From contig NZ_LJCO01000107.1 of NCBI RefSeq assembly GCF_001399675.1, positions 31,450 to 95,449 of the forward strand: a DNA stretch of 64,000 bases, read 5' to 3'. A model generated the notes under the pieces. That model saw nothing but the letters and a program-made list of their open reading frames with translations, did no database searches and was not told the origin of the DNA. The position numbers and the translations under genes were made by a program. Below, piece after piece: positions 8,641 through 16,407 of this stretch (its first letter is position 1; each line of letters starts with the position of its first letter). The stretch is from Paenalicyclobacillus ferrooxydans (GTDB lineage: Bacteria > Bacillota > Bacilli > Alicyclobacillales > Alicyclobacillaceae).

Positions 8641-9112
8641 TTTTGGTGTAACAAGGTTGCTTAAGAGGCGCCTGCAACAGTTTGGATGTGTCCAGCTTAC
8701 GTCCCATGGGGTCAGCATGTACCCGTTCATTAAAGCTGGCGATAAGTGTCTTTTCAAGGCTGTCGAACCAAATGGACTCAGCGAGGGTGACGTCATTTTG
8801 TACCGCAGTGTTGACGACAACCTTGTGGGTCACAGGGTAGTCCAGATAATCCATGAACAGCAGGAGGTTTTGTACCTTTGTAAGGGGGATACAAACCGTT
8901 ATCCTGATCCACCGATTCCCTTCGGAAATGTTCTGGCCAGACTCGTCGTCGTACAGCGTAGGCAAAAGGCGATTTATTTAGATAGCCACATTCGACGTTT
9001 ATGGTCGTGGGCGGTGTTGCGGATACCGCTGGTTTCGCGTGCTTTTCGTTGGACTGTCATCCAACAGCAGATATGGAGGACGCGATTGCAAACGCTGAAA
9101 ACCAGGTCATAA
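8618..9112 (+). CDS. S26 (signal peptidase I-like) peptidase of RiPP cluster
   Basis: This 164-residue protein contains the signal-peptidase motif S29-H-G-V-S33-M-Y-P, a G-D-V-I box, the H-R-V-V segment and the K-G-D-T-N box seen in S24/S26 peptidases. The general base appears to be the His of G-H-R rather than the bacterial Lys, as in the ER/archaeal-type branch. There is no convincing N-terminal membrane anchor; a moderately hydrophobic segment lies near the C-terminus. It overlaps the RRE gene by 23 bases. A plausible job is leader removal from a peptide exported by exporter 2; this is inferred from position. Confidence 0.72.
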   Translation: MSLSATTNFGVTRLLKRRLQQFGCVQLTSHGVSMYPFIKAGDKCLFKAVEPNGLSEGDVILYRSVDDNLVGHRVVQIIHEQQEVLYLCKGDTNRYPDPPIPFGNVLARLVVVQRRQKAIYLDSHIRRLWSWAVLRIPLVSRAFRWTVIQQQIWRTRLQTLKTRS

Positions 9113-9139
9113 CTCTTTCAATCAGGGAGTAGTCGTCCG

Positions 9140-11029
9140 ATGCAGTTTACGAGAGTCATCGCACGCTGGTCAGGGAAGGCCGTACCGTCGTTTCGTGACA
9201 GCGTACGCTATTACAAGTTCTTTTTGCCATACGCAAAGCGGTACTGGGGAGCGTATTTGTTTTTGCTCTGTACTCTTGTATTGAGCGTGACCACGACATT
9301 GGCGTATGCATGGTTCTTGAAAAACCTTGTACAAGATGCGGTCACTCACAATGTAGCCGGCATCAGGTGGATGGTTGGATTTGGAATTGGGTTTTATTTC
9401 GTCAGCGTGACAGTCAATTTTCTAAATACATACGTTCGGACGGTCACGATGAACAAGGTTAGAAAGGATCTCAAGACGGCCCTTTGGACGCACTTAACCT
9501 GTCTGCCGCAATCCTTTTACAATCGTCATCAATCAGGGGACCTGATGTCCAGACTCAATAATGACACAGACGTCGCCGTAGGAGCCATTGGCACGAACCT
9601 CGTCAACATCATCCGCTTACCACTTACTGCAGGTGCCGCGTTTGTATACCTGTTTGGTATGAACGCAAAACTGTCATTGGTTTTACTATGCTTTGGACCC
9701 ATTGCGCTTGTGTCTGCGACGATTTTCAGCAGATACATCCGTATTAATGGGCGGAAAGTTCAAAACCAGTTGGGGAAAATTTCAGGACTGGTTACCGAGA
9801 TTTTAGCGGGTCACGCGCTGGTTCGTGCATTTGGATTACAGAAATTCTTCAGCGACAAATACGAAGGAGAGATGGAAAAACTGCTCGCTCTACAAACCAG
9901 TGCTGCACGGCTGGGCGGTGGTTTTCGCATTGGAGCACAGGTGGCTGGAGCTGCTGCACTGCTCTGGTGCATTGGAATGGGGGCCTATGATGTCGCGAGT
10001 GGTGTGATGACGGCGGGTTCCTTATTGGCTTTCATCAGTTTGATGAACCACCTCATTTCGCCGTTCACGGGGATGGCGCAACAGTTTGGCGGTCTGCAGC
10101 GTTCCATGGCAGCAGCTGAACGGTTGTGGGAGGTTCTCCAACAACCTGCGGAGACGACTCTCTCGAGCGATTCAGGGCCACTGAGGGAAAAGGAGCCAAG
10201 TGCTCTTGGTCTGGCGTACACACTTGAACTTCGGAACGTTTCGTTTAGTTATAATGGCGTCAGAGATGCTGTTCGCCAAGTAACCTTGTCGGTGCCGGCT
10301 GGAAAAGTCGTTGCTCTTGTGGGACCAAGCGGGGCAGGGAAGAGTACACTGTTTCAGTTGATTATGCGTTTCTACAATCCCGCGACCGGAGAGATATTGA
10401 TGAATCATCAGCCGTACGGGGTGTTGCAGGCTTCAGATATTCGCGACTCTATCGCCTATGTGCAACAGGAGCCATACCTGTTTAGCGGAACCGTCCGTGA
10501 AAATATCTTGCTTGGCAGCCTCGTGGCTTCAGACCTGGACGTGGTCCGTGCAGCGAAACGGGCGAACATTCATGACTATGTGCTCTCGCTCCCGCAAGGA
10601 TACGAAACCCAGGTCGGAGAACACGGCGTTCAACTGTCAGGGGGGCAAAAACAGCGGATCGCTATCGCTAGAGCACTACTAAAGGACGCACCACTGCTTC
10701 TTCTTGACGAGGCGACGAGTGCACTTGACAGCGAATCAGAGTCCTTGGTACAAGATGCGTTATCGCGGCTCATGCAGTCGAGAACGACTCTGGTCATCGC
10801 CCACCGCTTGTCGACAATACAACATGCGGATGTGATTGCGGTTATGAACGAAGGAGAGATTGTAGAGATGGGATCCCATTACGACCTTTTGTCGAGGGGG
10901 GGGGTTGTATTCTCGCTTACATCACCTGCAGTCGAACGCTCTGCATTCAGGTCATCAAAGGGCAAAGGCGTAAGTTGGTTGTATCACTATCTAGAAACTG
11001 AAATACTCAGAAAACATTGTTCCATTTAA
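9140..11029 (+). CDS. ABC exporter 2, C-terminus shifted at a G9 tract
   Basis: This half-transporter has a six-helix membrane domain and an ATPase domain: GPSGAGKST near residue 394, LSGGQ near 500, DEATSALD, and IAHRL near 554. As read, it has 629 residues, but after a run of nine G (10905-10914 region) the final 40 residues no longer match the family. With eight G the frame would continue G-L-Y-S-R-L-H-H-L-Q and stop at 10973, exactly as in exporters 1 and 3. So the true gene is probably 9140-10973, with a sequencing error or a slippage-prone tract. It has no peptidase domain and is the last gene of the nucleotidyltransferase operon. Confidence 0.88.
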   Translation: MQFTRVIARWSGKAVPSFRDSVRYYKFFLPYAKRYWGAYLFLLCTLVLSVTTTLAYAWFLKNLVQDAVTHNVAGIRWMVGFGIGFYFVSVTVNFLNTYVRTVTMNKVRKDLKTALWTHLTCLPQSFYNRHQSGDLMSRLNNDTDVAVGAIGTNLVNIIRLPLTAGAAFVYLFGMNAKLSLVLLCFGPIALVSATIFSRYIRINGRKVQNQLGKISGLVTEILAGHALVRAFGLQKFFSDKYEGEMEKLLALQTSAARLGGGFRIGAQVAGAAALLWCIGMGAYDVASGVMTAGSLLAFISLMNHLISPFTGMAQQFGGLQRSMAAAERLWEVLQQPAETTLSSDSGPLREKEPSALGLAYTLELRNVSFSYNGVRDAVRQVTLSVPAGKVVALVGPSGAGKSTLFQLIMRFYNPATGEILMNHQPYGVLQASDIRDSIAYVQQEPYLFSGTVRENILLGSLVASDLDVVRAAKRANIHDYVLSLPQGYETQVGEHGVQLSGGQKQRIAIARALLKDAPLLLLDEATSALDSESESLVQDALSRLMQSRTTLVIAHRLSTIQHADVIAVMNEGEIVEMGSHYDLLSRGGVVFSLTSPAVERSAFRSSKGKGVSWLYHYLETEILRKHCSI

Positions 11030-11048
11030 AGAACAGCACTGTTATCAT
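11017..11048 (+). promoter_or_regulatory. SinR-type palindrome and promoter of the 54-aa precursor
   Basis: The perfect palindrome GTTCCATTTAAAGAAC lies at 11019-11034, followed by a possible -10 TATCAT at 11043-11048. The operator would cover the -35 and spacer. It gives the 54-residue peptide its own transcript, separate from the exporter operon. Confidence 0.65.
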
Positions 11049-11099
11049 AGGTTTTGCGGAGGAGACAGGTGTTAAACCTCACGACGAGGAGGAATATTG

Positions 11100-11264
11100 A
11101 TGAGAAGCAAACCCTATCTCGCACCATGCATTCTGAGTCACACCAACCTGCAGTTTGAAACGCACGTTTCCGGGTGTGACGATAATGGTCAGGGAGACGA
11201 CATTCACGGTCATGACCATGACCACGGCCTGGGACTCTGTCACACATCCAATCCCAAAGACTAA
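11100..11264 (+). CDS. Putative RiPP precursor, 54 aa, His/Asp-rich core
   Basis: This small gene has a strong ribosome site (GAGGAGG, 8 bases before ATG) and its own regulated promoter. The first 24 residues align without gaps with the leader of the YcaO-associated precursor at 15976: Y6, P9, F19-E20-T21, a branched residue at 23 and S24 are shared. The rest (from G25) is Gly, Asp and His rich (seven His in all, including an alternating H-x-H-D-H-D-H stretch) with Cys at 26 and 47 plus Cys10 in the leader. The His/Asp block could bind metal. Possible modifiers are the neighbouring kinase, nucleotidyltransferase and S26 peptidase, or the YcaO enzyme downstream. I do not recognise a named family. 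Confidence 0.72.
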   Translation: MRSKPYLAPCILSHTNLQFETHVSGCDDNGQGDDIHGHDHDHGLGLCHTSNPKD

Positions 11265-11289
11265 TCAGCGCTGTCGGAAATCCTGTTGT

Positions 11290-11317
11290 GATGGCAGCTC
11301 CATTCAGAGCTGTCATC
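11290..11317 (+). terminator. Hairpin after the 54-aa precursor gene
   Basis: GATGGCAGCTC (11290-11300) pairs with GAGCTGTCATC (11307-11317) with one mismatch. It lacks a good T run, so it may act as an attenuator or RNA stabiliser. Confidence 0.5.
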
Positions 11318-11347
11318 ATAGTCTTATTGCTATCTCCATGTCATTTT

Positions 11348-11363
11348 GTTCGTTAAAAAGAAC
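11348..11363 (+). promoter_or_regulatory. SinR-type palindrome upstream of galU
   Basis: GTTCGTTAAAAAGAAC is a perfect GTTC-N8-GAAC site flanked by TT and AA, 27 bases before the galU start. It puts galU-manC, and possibly the RRE and exporter that follow, under the same control as the peptide genes. Confidence 0.65.
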
Positions 11364-11389
11364 AAACAAACTTCAGGGGGAATTGGGTC

Positions 11390-12295
11390 ATGCTCATGAA
11401 AAAAGTCCGAAAAGCAGTCATTCCAGCAGCCGGTTTAGGTACGAGATTTCTGCCGGCGACAAAGGCAATGCCAAAAGAGATGTTGCCTATCGTGGACAAG
11501 CCGACGATTCAGTACATCGTCGAAGAGGCCGTGGCCTCCGGAATTGAAGACATCATTATTGTGACGGGGAAGGGCAAGCGGGCCATTGAGGACCACTTTG
11601 ACCGTTCCGTGGAGCTGGAGGAACTGCTGCTGAGTAAAAAGAAGTACGATCTGCTTGACGAGACACGACAGATTGCTGGCATGGCTCATATCCACTACAT
11701 TCGTCAGCGTGAGCCACTGGGGTTGGGTCACGCAGTCTGGTGTGCCAGAAGGTTCATCGGCGATGAGCCTTTTGCGGTGCTTCTTGGCGATGACATTGTG
11801 CGAAGTGAGACACCCTGTCTGAAGCAATTGATGGATGTGTACCAACAATACGGAATGTCCACGATTGCTGTACAAAACGTACCGAGGAGTCAGGTTCATC
11901 GGTATGGCGTGGTCGATCCGTTCCCGCTCGATGCGCACCTCTCTCGGGTTCGAGGACTTGTGGAAAAACCGGCTGTAGAGAAGGCACCGTCTACACTCGC
12001 GATTACCGGGCGTTACGTGTTGACACCGAAGGTGTTCGAGTTTCTTGAACACGGAAAAATTGGAGCAGGGGGCGAGATTCAACTTACGGATGCCCTTGTT
12101 GAACTCAACAGCGCTGAGGGGATTATGGCGCTGGAATTCATCGGACGCCGATGCGATGTCGGTGAGAAGTTTGGCTTTATTGAAGCAACACTTGAGCTTG
12201 CGCTCCAAGTCCCAGAGCTTCGAGGCGCTGTCAATGAACTGATGATGCGGCTCATCGGTCAGGAACAAGTTGCTGTGAGCCAGGGGGCAGACTGA
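11390..12295 (+). CDS. galU: UTP-glucose-1-phosphate uridylyltransferase
   Basis: This 301-residue enzyme forms UDP-glucose from UTP and glucose-1-phosphate. The N-terminal nucleotide-binding motif A-A-G-L-G-T-R-F-L-P, then P-K-E-M-L-P-I-V-D-K-P, is exact for GalU, as is the later V-E-K-P. UDP-glucose is the substrate of the Ugd encoded at 35374 in the EPS operon, which carries the same operator, so the two loci probably work together. The start at 11390 follows AGGGGGAA. The manC gene begins at its stop codon. Confidence 0.93.
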   Translation: MLMKKVRKAVIPAAGLGTRFLPATKAMPKEMLPIVDKPTIQYIVEEAVASGIEDIIIVTGKGKRAIEDHFDRSVELEELLLSKKKYDLLDETRQIAGMAHIHYIRQREPLGLGHAVWCARRFIGDEPFAVLLGDDIVRSETPCLKQLMDVYQQYGMSTIAVQNVPRSQVHRYGVVDPFPLDAHLSRVRGLVEKPAVEKAPSTLAITGRYVLTPKVFEFLEHGKIGAGGEIQLTDALVELNSAEGIMALEFIGRRCDVGEKFGFIEATLELALQVPELRGAVNELMMRLIGQEQVAVSQGAD

Positions 12296-13683
12296 TGAAA
12301 CTTGTCTTGTTGTCGGGTGGCGCAGGAAAACGGCTGTGGCCAATGTCTAACGACAGCCGTTCGAAACAGTTTCTAAAGGTGTTGCGCGACGCAGACGGTC
12401 GTCCTGTGTCAATGTTGCAGCGGGTGTGGTCGCAACTCGACGAAGCAGGATTGAAAGAGAATGCCTATATCTGTGCCTCGAGGGCTCAACACGAGATGAT
12501 TGAGCACCAGTTGGGCAATGTGTCTATCATTGAAGAACCGGACCGAAGAGATACGTTCCCGGCGATTGCGCTCGCATCTATGTACCTTCGTGACGTTGAA
12601 TTTTGTGCAGACAATGAAGTCATTGTCGTGATGCCGGTCGATCCGTTTGTCGATCAAAGTTTCTTTACGACTTTGCAGCAACTGCCGAAAGCACTTGTTG
12701 CTGCAAAGGCAGATTTGGTGCTCATGGGTGTGACACCAACCGAGCCAACTAGTAAGTTTGGTTACATCCGGACTGTACCGTCCCTAGGGAATCCATCGGT
12801 GGATGGGAAAGTGTATTGGCACGATGTGAATGCGTTTGTGGAAAAACCAAAGAGTTCTTTGGCTGAGCAGTTGATTGCGGAAGGGGCACTCTGGAACTGT
12901 GGTGTGTTTGCCTTTTCGGTTGGGTACCTCCGACGGGAACTGCGGCGGCTTGGGTACCCCGCGTCATTCCACGAGTTGCAATCTGCCTTTCATGATCTGC
13001 CCAAACGGAGCTTTGACTACGAAATCGTGGAGAATGCAAAGCGAATCGCGGCAATTTCCTACCAGGGAATGTGGAGCGATCTCGGTTCTTGGGGAGCCCT
13101 CTCTGAACAAATGACCGAGTCATTTGTTGGGCGTGGTTCGGCTATGTCCTGCAAGAACACACATGTCGTCAATGAACTGGGGATTCCGCTCGTTGCCATG
13201 GGGTTAGAGGACGTAATGGTTGTCTCTACGCCGGATGGAATTCTCGTAGCCGATAAGTCACACGCTGCCAACGTTAAGGAGGCCATCAAAGGATTCGGCG
13301 GCCGCCCCATGTGCGAAGAGCGCCGTTGGGGCTCATCTCGCGTACTGGATTACCAGAAGCTTGATGACGGTTCGGAAGTTCTGACCAAGTGCATTGATAT
13401 CCTTCCGGGTCGCCATATCACCTATCAGCGGCACAGTAAGCGCACGGAGGTCTGGACGGTGGTTGAAGGGAGAGGACAGCTTGTGCTCGGGACGAACGTG
13501 GTAGAGGTTTCTGCAGGGGATGTTGTCAAAATCTATCCGAACCAGTGGCACGCTATCTTTGCACTGTCTGGACTGCAGGTCATTGAGGTCCAACGGGGAG
13601 AGGAACTGGTCGAGGAGGATATTGAGCGCCGCTTTAAGGGGTGGGAAGAGGTGTTGGATCATTGTGCCCGTGTCCCAGTGTAG
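12295..13683 (+). CDS. manC: Mannose-1-phosphate guanylyltransferase with C-terminal cupin domain
   Basis: This 462-residue enzyme makes GDP-mannose. The N-terminal half has the pyrophosphorylase signature G-G-A-G-K-R-L-W-P and the F-V-E-K-P motif. The last roughly 110 residues form a mannose-6-phosphate isomerase type II-like cupin (G-R-H-I-T-Y-Q-R-H, then E-V-W-T-V-V-E-G). The start overlaps the galU stop, so the pair is one unit. GDP-mannose is a normal EPS precursor; a role in glycosylating a peptide is possible but unsupported. Confidence 0.9.
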   Translation: MKLVLLSGGAGKRLWPMSNDSRSKQFLKVLRDADGRPVSMLQRVWSQLDEAGLKENAYICASRAQHEMIEHQLGNVSIIEEPDRRDTFPAIALASMYLRDVEFCADNEVIVVMPVDPFVDQSFFTTLQQLPKALVAAKADLVLMGVTPTEPTSKFGYIRTVPSLGNPSVDGKVYWHDVNAFVEKPKSSLAEQLIAEGALWNCGVFAFSVGYLRRELRRLGYPASFHELQSAFHDLPKRSFDYEIVENAKRIAAISYQGMWSDLGSWGALSEQMTESFVGRGSAMSCKNTHVVNELGIPLVAMGLEDVMVVSTPDGILVADKSHAANVKEAIKGFGGRPMCEERRWGSSRVLDYQKLDDGSEVLTKCIDILPGRHITYQRHSKRTEVWTVVEGRGQLVLGTNVVEVSAGDVVKIYPNQWHAIFALSGLQVIEVQRGEELVEEDIERRFKGWEEVLDHCARVPV

Positions 13684-13741
13684 CAGTGAGCTCAAATCAG
13701 GGCAGCAGTGAACTTAAATTCAAGTCCTGGAGGGATAGTCC

Positions 13742-14011
13742 TTGAGCTGTGTGTATCGCTGGGGAGCGCAAGTTGAGTCTGTGTCAGTGGACGAGGAATG
13801 GCTCGTGATGGACCCTGAGAACATGTCGATGACCAAGCTGGAAGACGTAGCGGCGTTCATATGGTCGCGACTGCAGATGCCTTGCACCATAGATGCACTC
13901 GTCTCTCGAGTGGTGGTTGAGTTTGACGTATCGCGGGCACAAGCGGAATCAGACGTGGTTCAATTTCTCAACGAGTTGCAAGTGATGGGGCTCGTGGAGA
14001 GAAATGATTAA
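13742..14011 (+). CDS. PqqD-like RiPP recognition element 3
   Basis: This 89-residue PqqD-family protein has the core E-E-W-L-V-M-D-P, S-M-T-K-L-E-D-V-A-A-F-I-W-S-R-L and the C-terminal helix V-V-Q-F-L-N-E-L. It starts with TTG after TGGAGGG. It overlaps exporter 3 by 8 bases and sits 2 kb upstream of the repeat precursor, so it is the natural RRE for that peptide; the YcaO protein also carries its own leader-binding domain. Two imperfect 17-18 base direct repeats (13683-13699 and 13705-13722) lie just upstream. Confidence 0.8.
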   Translation: MSCVYRWGAQVESVSVDEEWLVMDPENMSMTKLEDVAAFIWSRLQMPCTIDALVSRVVVEFDVSRAQAESDVVQFLNELQVMGLVERND

Positions 14012-15893
14012 GCATGAGTTCGTCGATTATATTTTCAGGCTTTTCTCGAAGGAGTACATGTGGATTCCATTGCGCCGCCTGGCTCCGTATGTATGGAAGC
14101 ATAAATGGAGATACCTGTGGCTTGTTGTCCTAATGCTTCTTAATGTCGCCAGTTCACTCTGCCTGGCAAGGTTTTTGCAATCTTTTACGAATGCAGCCCT
14201 TCACCATAACATGGTGACCATTCCATGGATGTTTGCCATTGGCGTTGTCCTCGCGGCCTCGGCCGGGCTGTTGACATTTATGGAGTCCTATATTCGGGAT
14301 ACGGTGATTCAAGCCGTAGAAAGGGATGTACAGAACGACTTGTATGCACACATCCTTCGGGTAAGGCTCGGGCGGCTTGAAGCTTATCAATCAGGGGATG
14401 TTGTCACTCGAATTACATACGACATTCATCGGATTGGGGCAGCCGTCGGTTTGCATATGTTGCACTTCTTTCGGCTTACGATTATGGCCATCGGTACCCT
14501 GGTTTATCTGGTGTTGATGAATGCGGAGCTCACCATAGTGGCCATATCCATTATTCCACCAGTGCTCATTTTTTCGCTCATCACCTCTCGCGTGATTCGA
14601 GCAAACAGTCTCAAAATCGCCCAATCCGTGTCCGACCTGCAAAGTCTGACATATCAATCTCTCCTTGGGTTGCACGTCATTCGTGCGTTTAAACTCGAAG
14701 CCTTATTCAAAGACAAGTTTCAACGGGAAACTCGCGAAATTTATTCACTCGGCCAACGAAACTCACGGCTGGCTGGTGGCATGATGGCTGCCGGTACTTT
14801 ATCGCACTTTGTGTCCTTCCTTTTGAGCTTTAGTGTTGGCGCCTACTACGTAGCAACAGGTCACATCTCAATGGGGGACCTCATTGCGTTTATGACCTTG
14901 ATTCAGTATCTCGTTGGACCGATGATGGGGGCCCCCAAGGAACTGGGGGGATATCAGGCAGCCATGGCAGCGACAACTCGCATCTGGGCCATTATGGATG
15001 AGGCAACCGAAGCAGCGGCGAAGTCTTTTGAAATGGAGGCTCAAGCAAAGTCGGTACCTTGTAAACGAAACCCTGACAACCATGCGACGCTCGCGTCACT
15101 CCCGCTGCTTACGTCAGCAAGTCAGACAAACAAGATGGAGGTGGAGATTGATCACGTATCTTTTACGTACCCACAAGGAATTCGTGCTCTTCATGATATC
15201 AGTTTTTCGGTACCAGCTGGTTCAACCGCAGCTCTCGTCGGAGCCAATGGGGCAGGAAAGAGTACAGTGTTTAAATTATTGCTGGGTTTTTATGACGTAG
15301 ACGAGGGGGACATCCGATTCAATGGGACATCCATTCAACAGCTTGTTCCCGACCAACTGCGCTCCCTCATCTCGTATGTTCCTCAAGAAACATTTCTGTT
15401 TACAGGGACAGTACGGGACAACATCCGATACGGGATGGTAGGAGCTTCGGATCGAGCGGTTATAAGAGCAGCAATGGCCGCAAATGCGCACGATTTCATT
15501 TGTGCGTTACCACAAGGATATGACACAGTGGTTGGGGAATCGGCTTTGCATCTATCTGGGGGACAACGTCAACGAATCGCTATTGCACGGGCTTTCCTTC
15601 GAGATGCGCCGATTTTGCTTTTGGACGAGGCGACATCATCTCTCGATGCGGAATCGGAGCACTTGGTGTACGAAGCAACGAATCGTCTCATGACAGACCG
15701 AACCACGTTTGTTATTGCCCATCGCTTGACTACCGTTCGTAACGCTGACCACGTGTTTGTGTTGGACCAAGGGCGCATTGCAGAACATGGCACACACGAG
15801 AATTTGCTGGAACGTCGTGGAATTTATGAACACTTGTATCGGTTGCAAATCCCCGGATCGAAAATGGAAATCGACCAGATAGATTTTGTTTAG
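14004..15893 (+). CDS. ABC exporter 3
   Basis: This 629-residue half-transporter has six membrane helices followed by an ATPase domain. The Walker A is G-A-N-G-A-G-K-S-T (Asn where the other two exporters have Ser), then LSGGQ, DEATSSLD and IAHRL. A longer polar linker (about 1005-1045 bases into the gene) separates the two domains. There is no peptidase domain. Placed directly before the repeat precursor and YcaO, it most likely exports that product. Confidence 0.9.
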   Translation: MIKHEFVDYIFRLFSKEYMWIPLRRLAPYVWKHKWRYLWLVVLMLLNVASSLCLARFLQSFTNAALHHNMVTIPWMFAIGVVLAASAGLLTFMESYIRDTVIQAVERDVQNDLYAHILRVRLGRLEAYQSGDVVTRITYDIHRIGAAVGLHMLHFFRLTIMAIGTLVYLVLMNAELTIVAISIIPPVLIFSLITSRVIRANSLKIAQSVSDLQSLTYQSLLGLHVIRAFKLEALFKDKFQRETREIYSLGQRNSRLAGGMMAAGTLSHFVSFLLSFSVGAYYVATGHISMGDLIAFMTLIQYLVGPMMGAPKELGGYQAAMAATTRIWAIMDEATEAAAKSFEMEAQAKSVPCKRNPDNHATLASLPLLTSASQTNKMEVEIDHVSFTYPQGIRALHDISFSVPAGSTAALVGANGAGKSTVFKLLLGFYDVDEGDIRFNGTSIQQLVPDQLRSLISYVPQETFLFTGTVRDNIRYGMVGASDRAVIRAAMAANAHDFICALPQGYDTVVGESALHLSGGQRQRIAIARAFLRDAPILLLDEATSSLDAESEHLVYEATNRLMTDRTTFVIAHRLTTVRNADHVFVLDQGRIAEHGTHENLLERRGIYEHLYRLQIPGSKMEIDQIDFV

Positions 15894-15900
15894 TCTTTTT

Positions 15901-15949
15901 GTTCACTGTTGTTCTTTGTTAAGTTATTTAATGTTACTATATTAAGAAC
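15901..15949 (+). promoter_or_regulatory. Promoter with SinR-type half sites before the repeat precursor
   Basis: GTTC occurs at 15901 and 15911, and GAAC at 15946 close to a degenerate partner (GTTAC at 15933-15937). A likely promoter is TTGTTA (15916-15921), spacer 16, TATATT (15938-15943). No perfect GTTC-N8-GAAC is present, so regulation here is less certain than at the other units. Confidence 0.5.
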
Positions 15950-15975
15950 AAAAAAGAGATTGGGGACGGGTAGAT

Positions 15976-16365
15976 ATGGGAACTCGGGTATACCGAACAC
16001 CGAAGGTGTCATTTTATCGAGAAATCTTCTTTGAGACGGGAATTTCCAATGTTGGATGTGGCTCAACAGGAGGTTCATGTGGATTCACCTGGCCCACGGG
16101 TTCATGTGGATCGACTGGTGATTCCTGTAGTTATACGACGTCAACGGGTGGGTCATGCACTTACACTTGGTCAACCGGAGACTCATGCAGTTACACGAGT
16201 TCTACGGGAGACTCATGTAGTTACACAAATTCCACAGGAGACTCATGTAGCTATACCACTTCCACTGGAGGCTCCTGTAGCTATACTTCATCAACCGGAG
16301 AGTCGTGCAGCTACACAGGTTCGACAGGCAGCTCGTGCGGATCAACGACGTCGACTGGCTGGTGA
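15976..16365 (+). CDS. Azole-type (TOMM) RiPP precursor with eight 10-residue repeats
   Basis: This 129-residue precursor has a leader of about 26 residues (Y6-R-T-P9, F19-E20-T21-G-I-S24) and a core made almost only of Gly, Ser, Thr, Cys and Tyr. Residues 46-125 are eight tandem decapeptides of the form S-T-G-x-S-C-S-Y-T-x, plus a partial copy ending in Trp129. There are 11 Cys; from Cys51 to Cys121 they are spaced exactly 10 apart. Ser-Cys-Ser/Thr is an ideal substrate for cyclodehydration to thiazolines and oxazolines by the YcaO enzyme encoded 43 bases downstream. No flavin dehydrogenase was found, so rings might stay as azolines. The start follows GGGGACGGG. Confidence 0.85.
   Translation: MGTRVYRTPKVSFYREIFFETGISNVGCGSTGGSCGFTWPTGSCGSTGDSCSYTTSTGGSCTYTWSTGDSCSYTSSTGDSCSYTNSTGDSCSYTTSTGGSCSYTSSTGESCSYTGSTGSSCGSTTSTGW
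16111..16350 (+). repeat. Tandem 30-bp coding repeat, eight copies
   Basis: Eight 30-base units encode residues 46-125 of the precursor. Several copies share TCATGTAGTTACAC-like cores while third positions vary between copies, showing both recent copying and selection on the encoded decapeptide. Copy number could change by slippage or recombination. Confidence 0.9.
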
Positions 16366-16407
16366 GTACGTGATGTTTGGGAGCCATTTTGGACGGAGGG
16401 ATCTTAC

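Noticed and set aside
11435..12343. 302-aa open frame on the minus strand across galU
   Set aside because: It lies antisense to a clear GalU gene, has no ribosome site and shows no family motifs; long antisense frames are common in such DNA.
13683..13722. Imperfect 17-18 base direct repeat before RRE 3 as a regulatory site
   Set aside because: Not palindromic, not found elsewhere upstream of related genes; possibly duplication noise, so only mentioned in the gene entry.
16111..16350. Regular 30-bp repeats that could suggest a CRISPR array
   Set aside because: There are no unique spacers; the units are contiguous, in frame and encode the precursor core.
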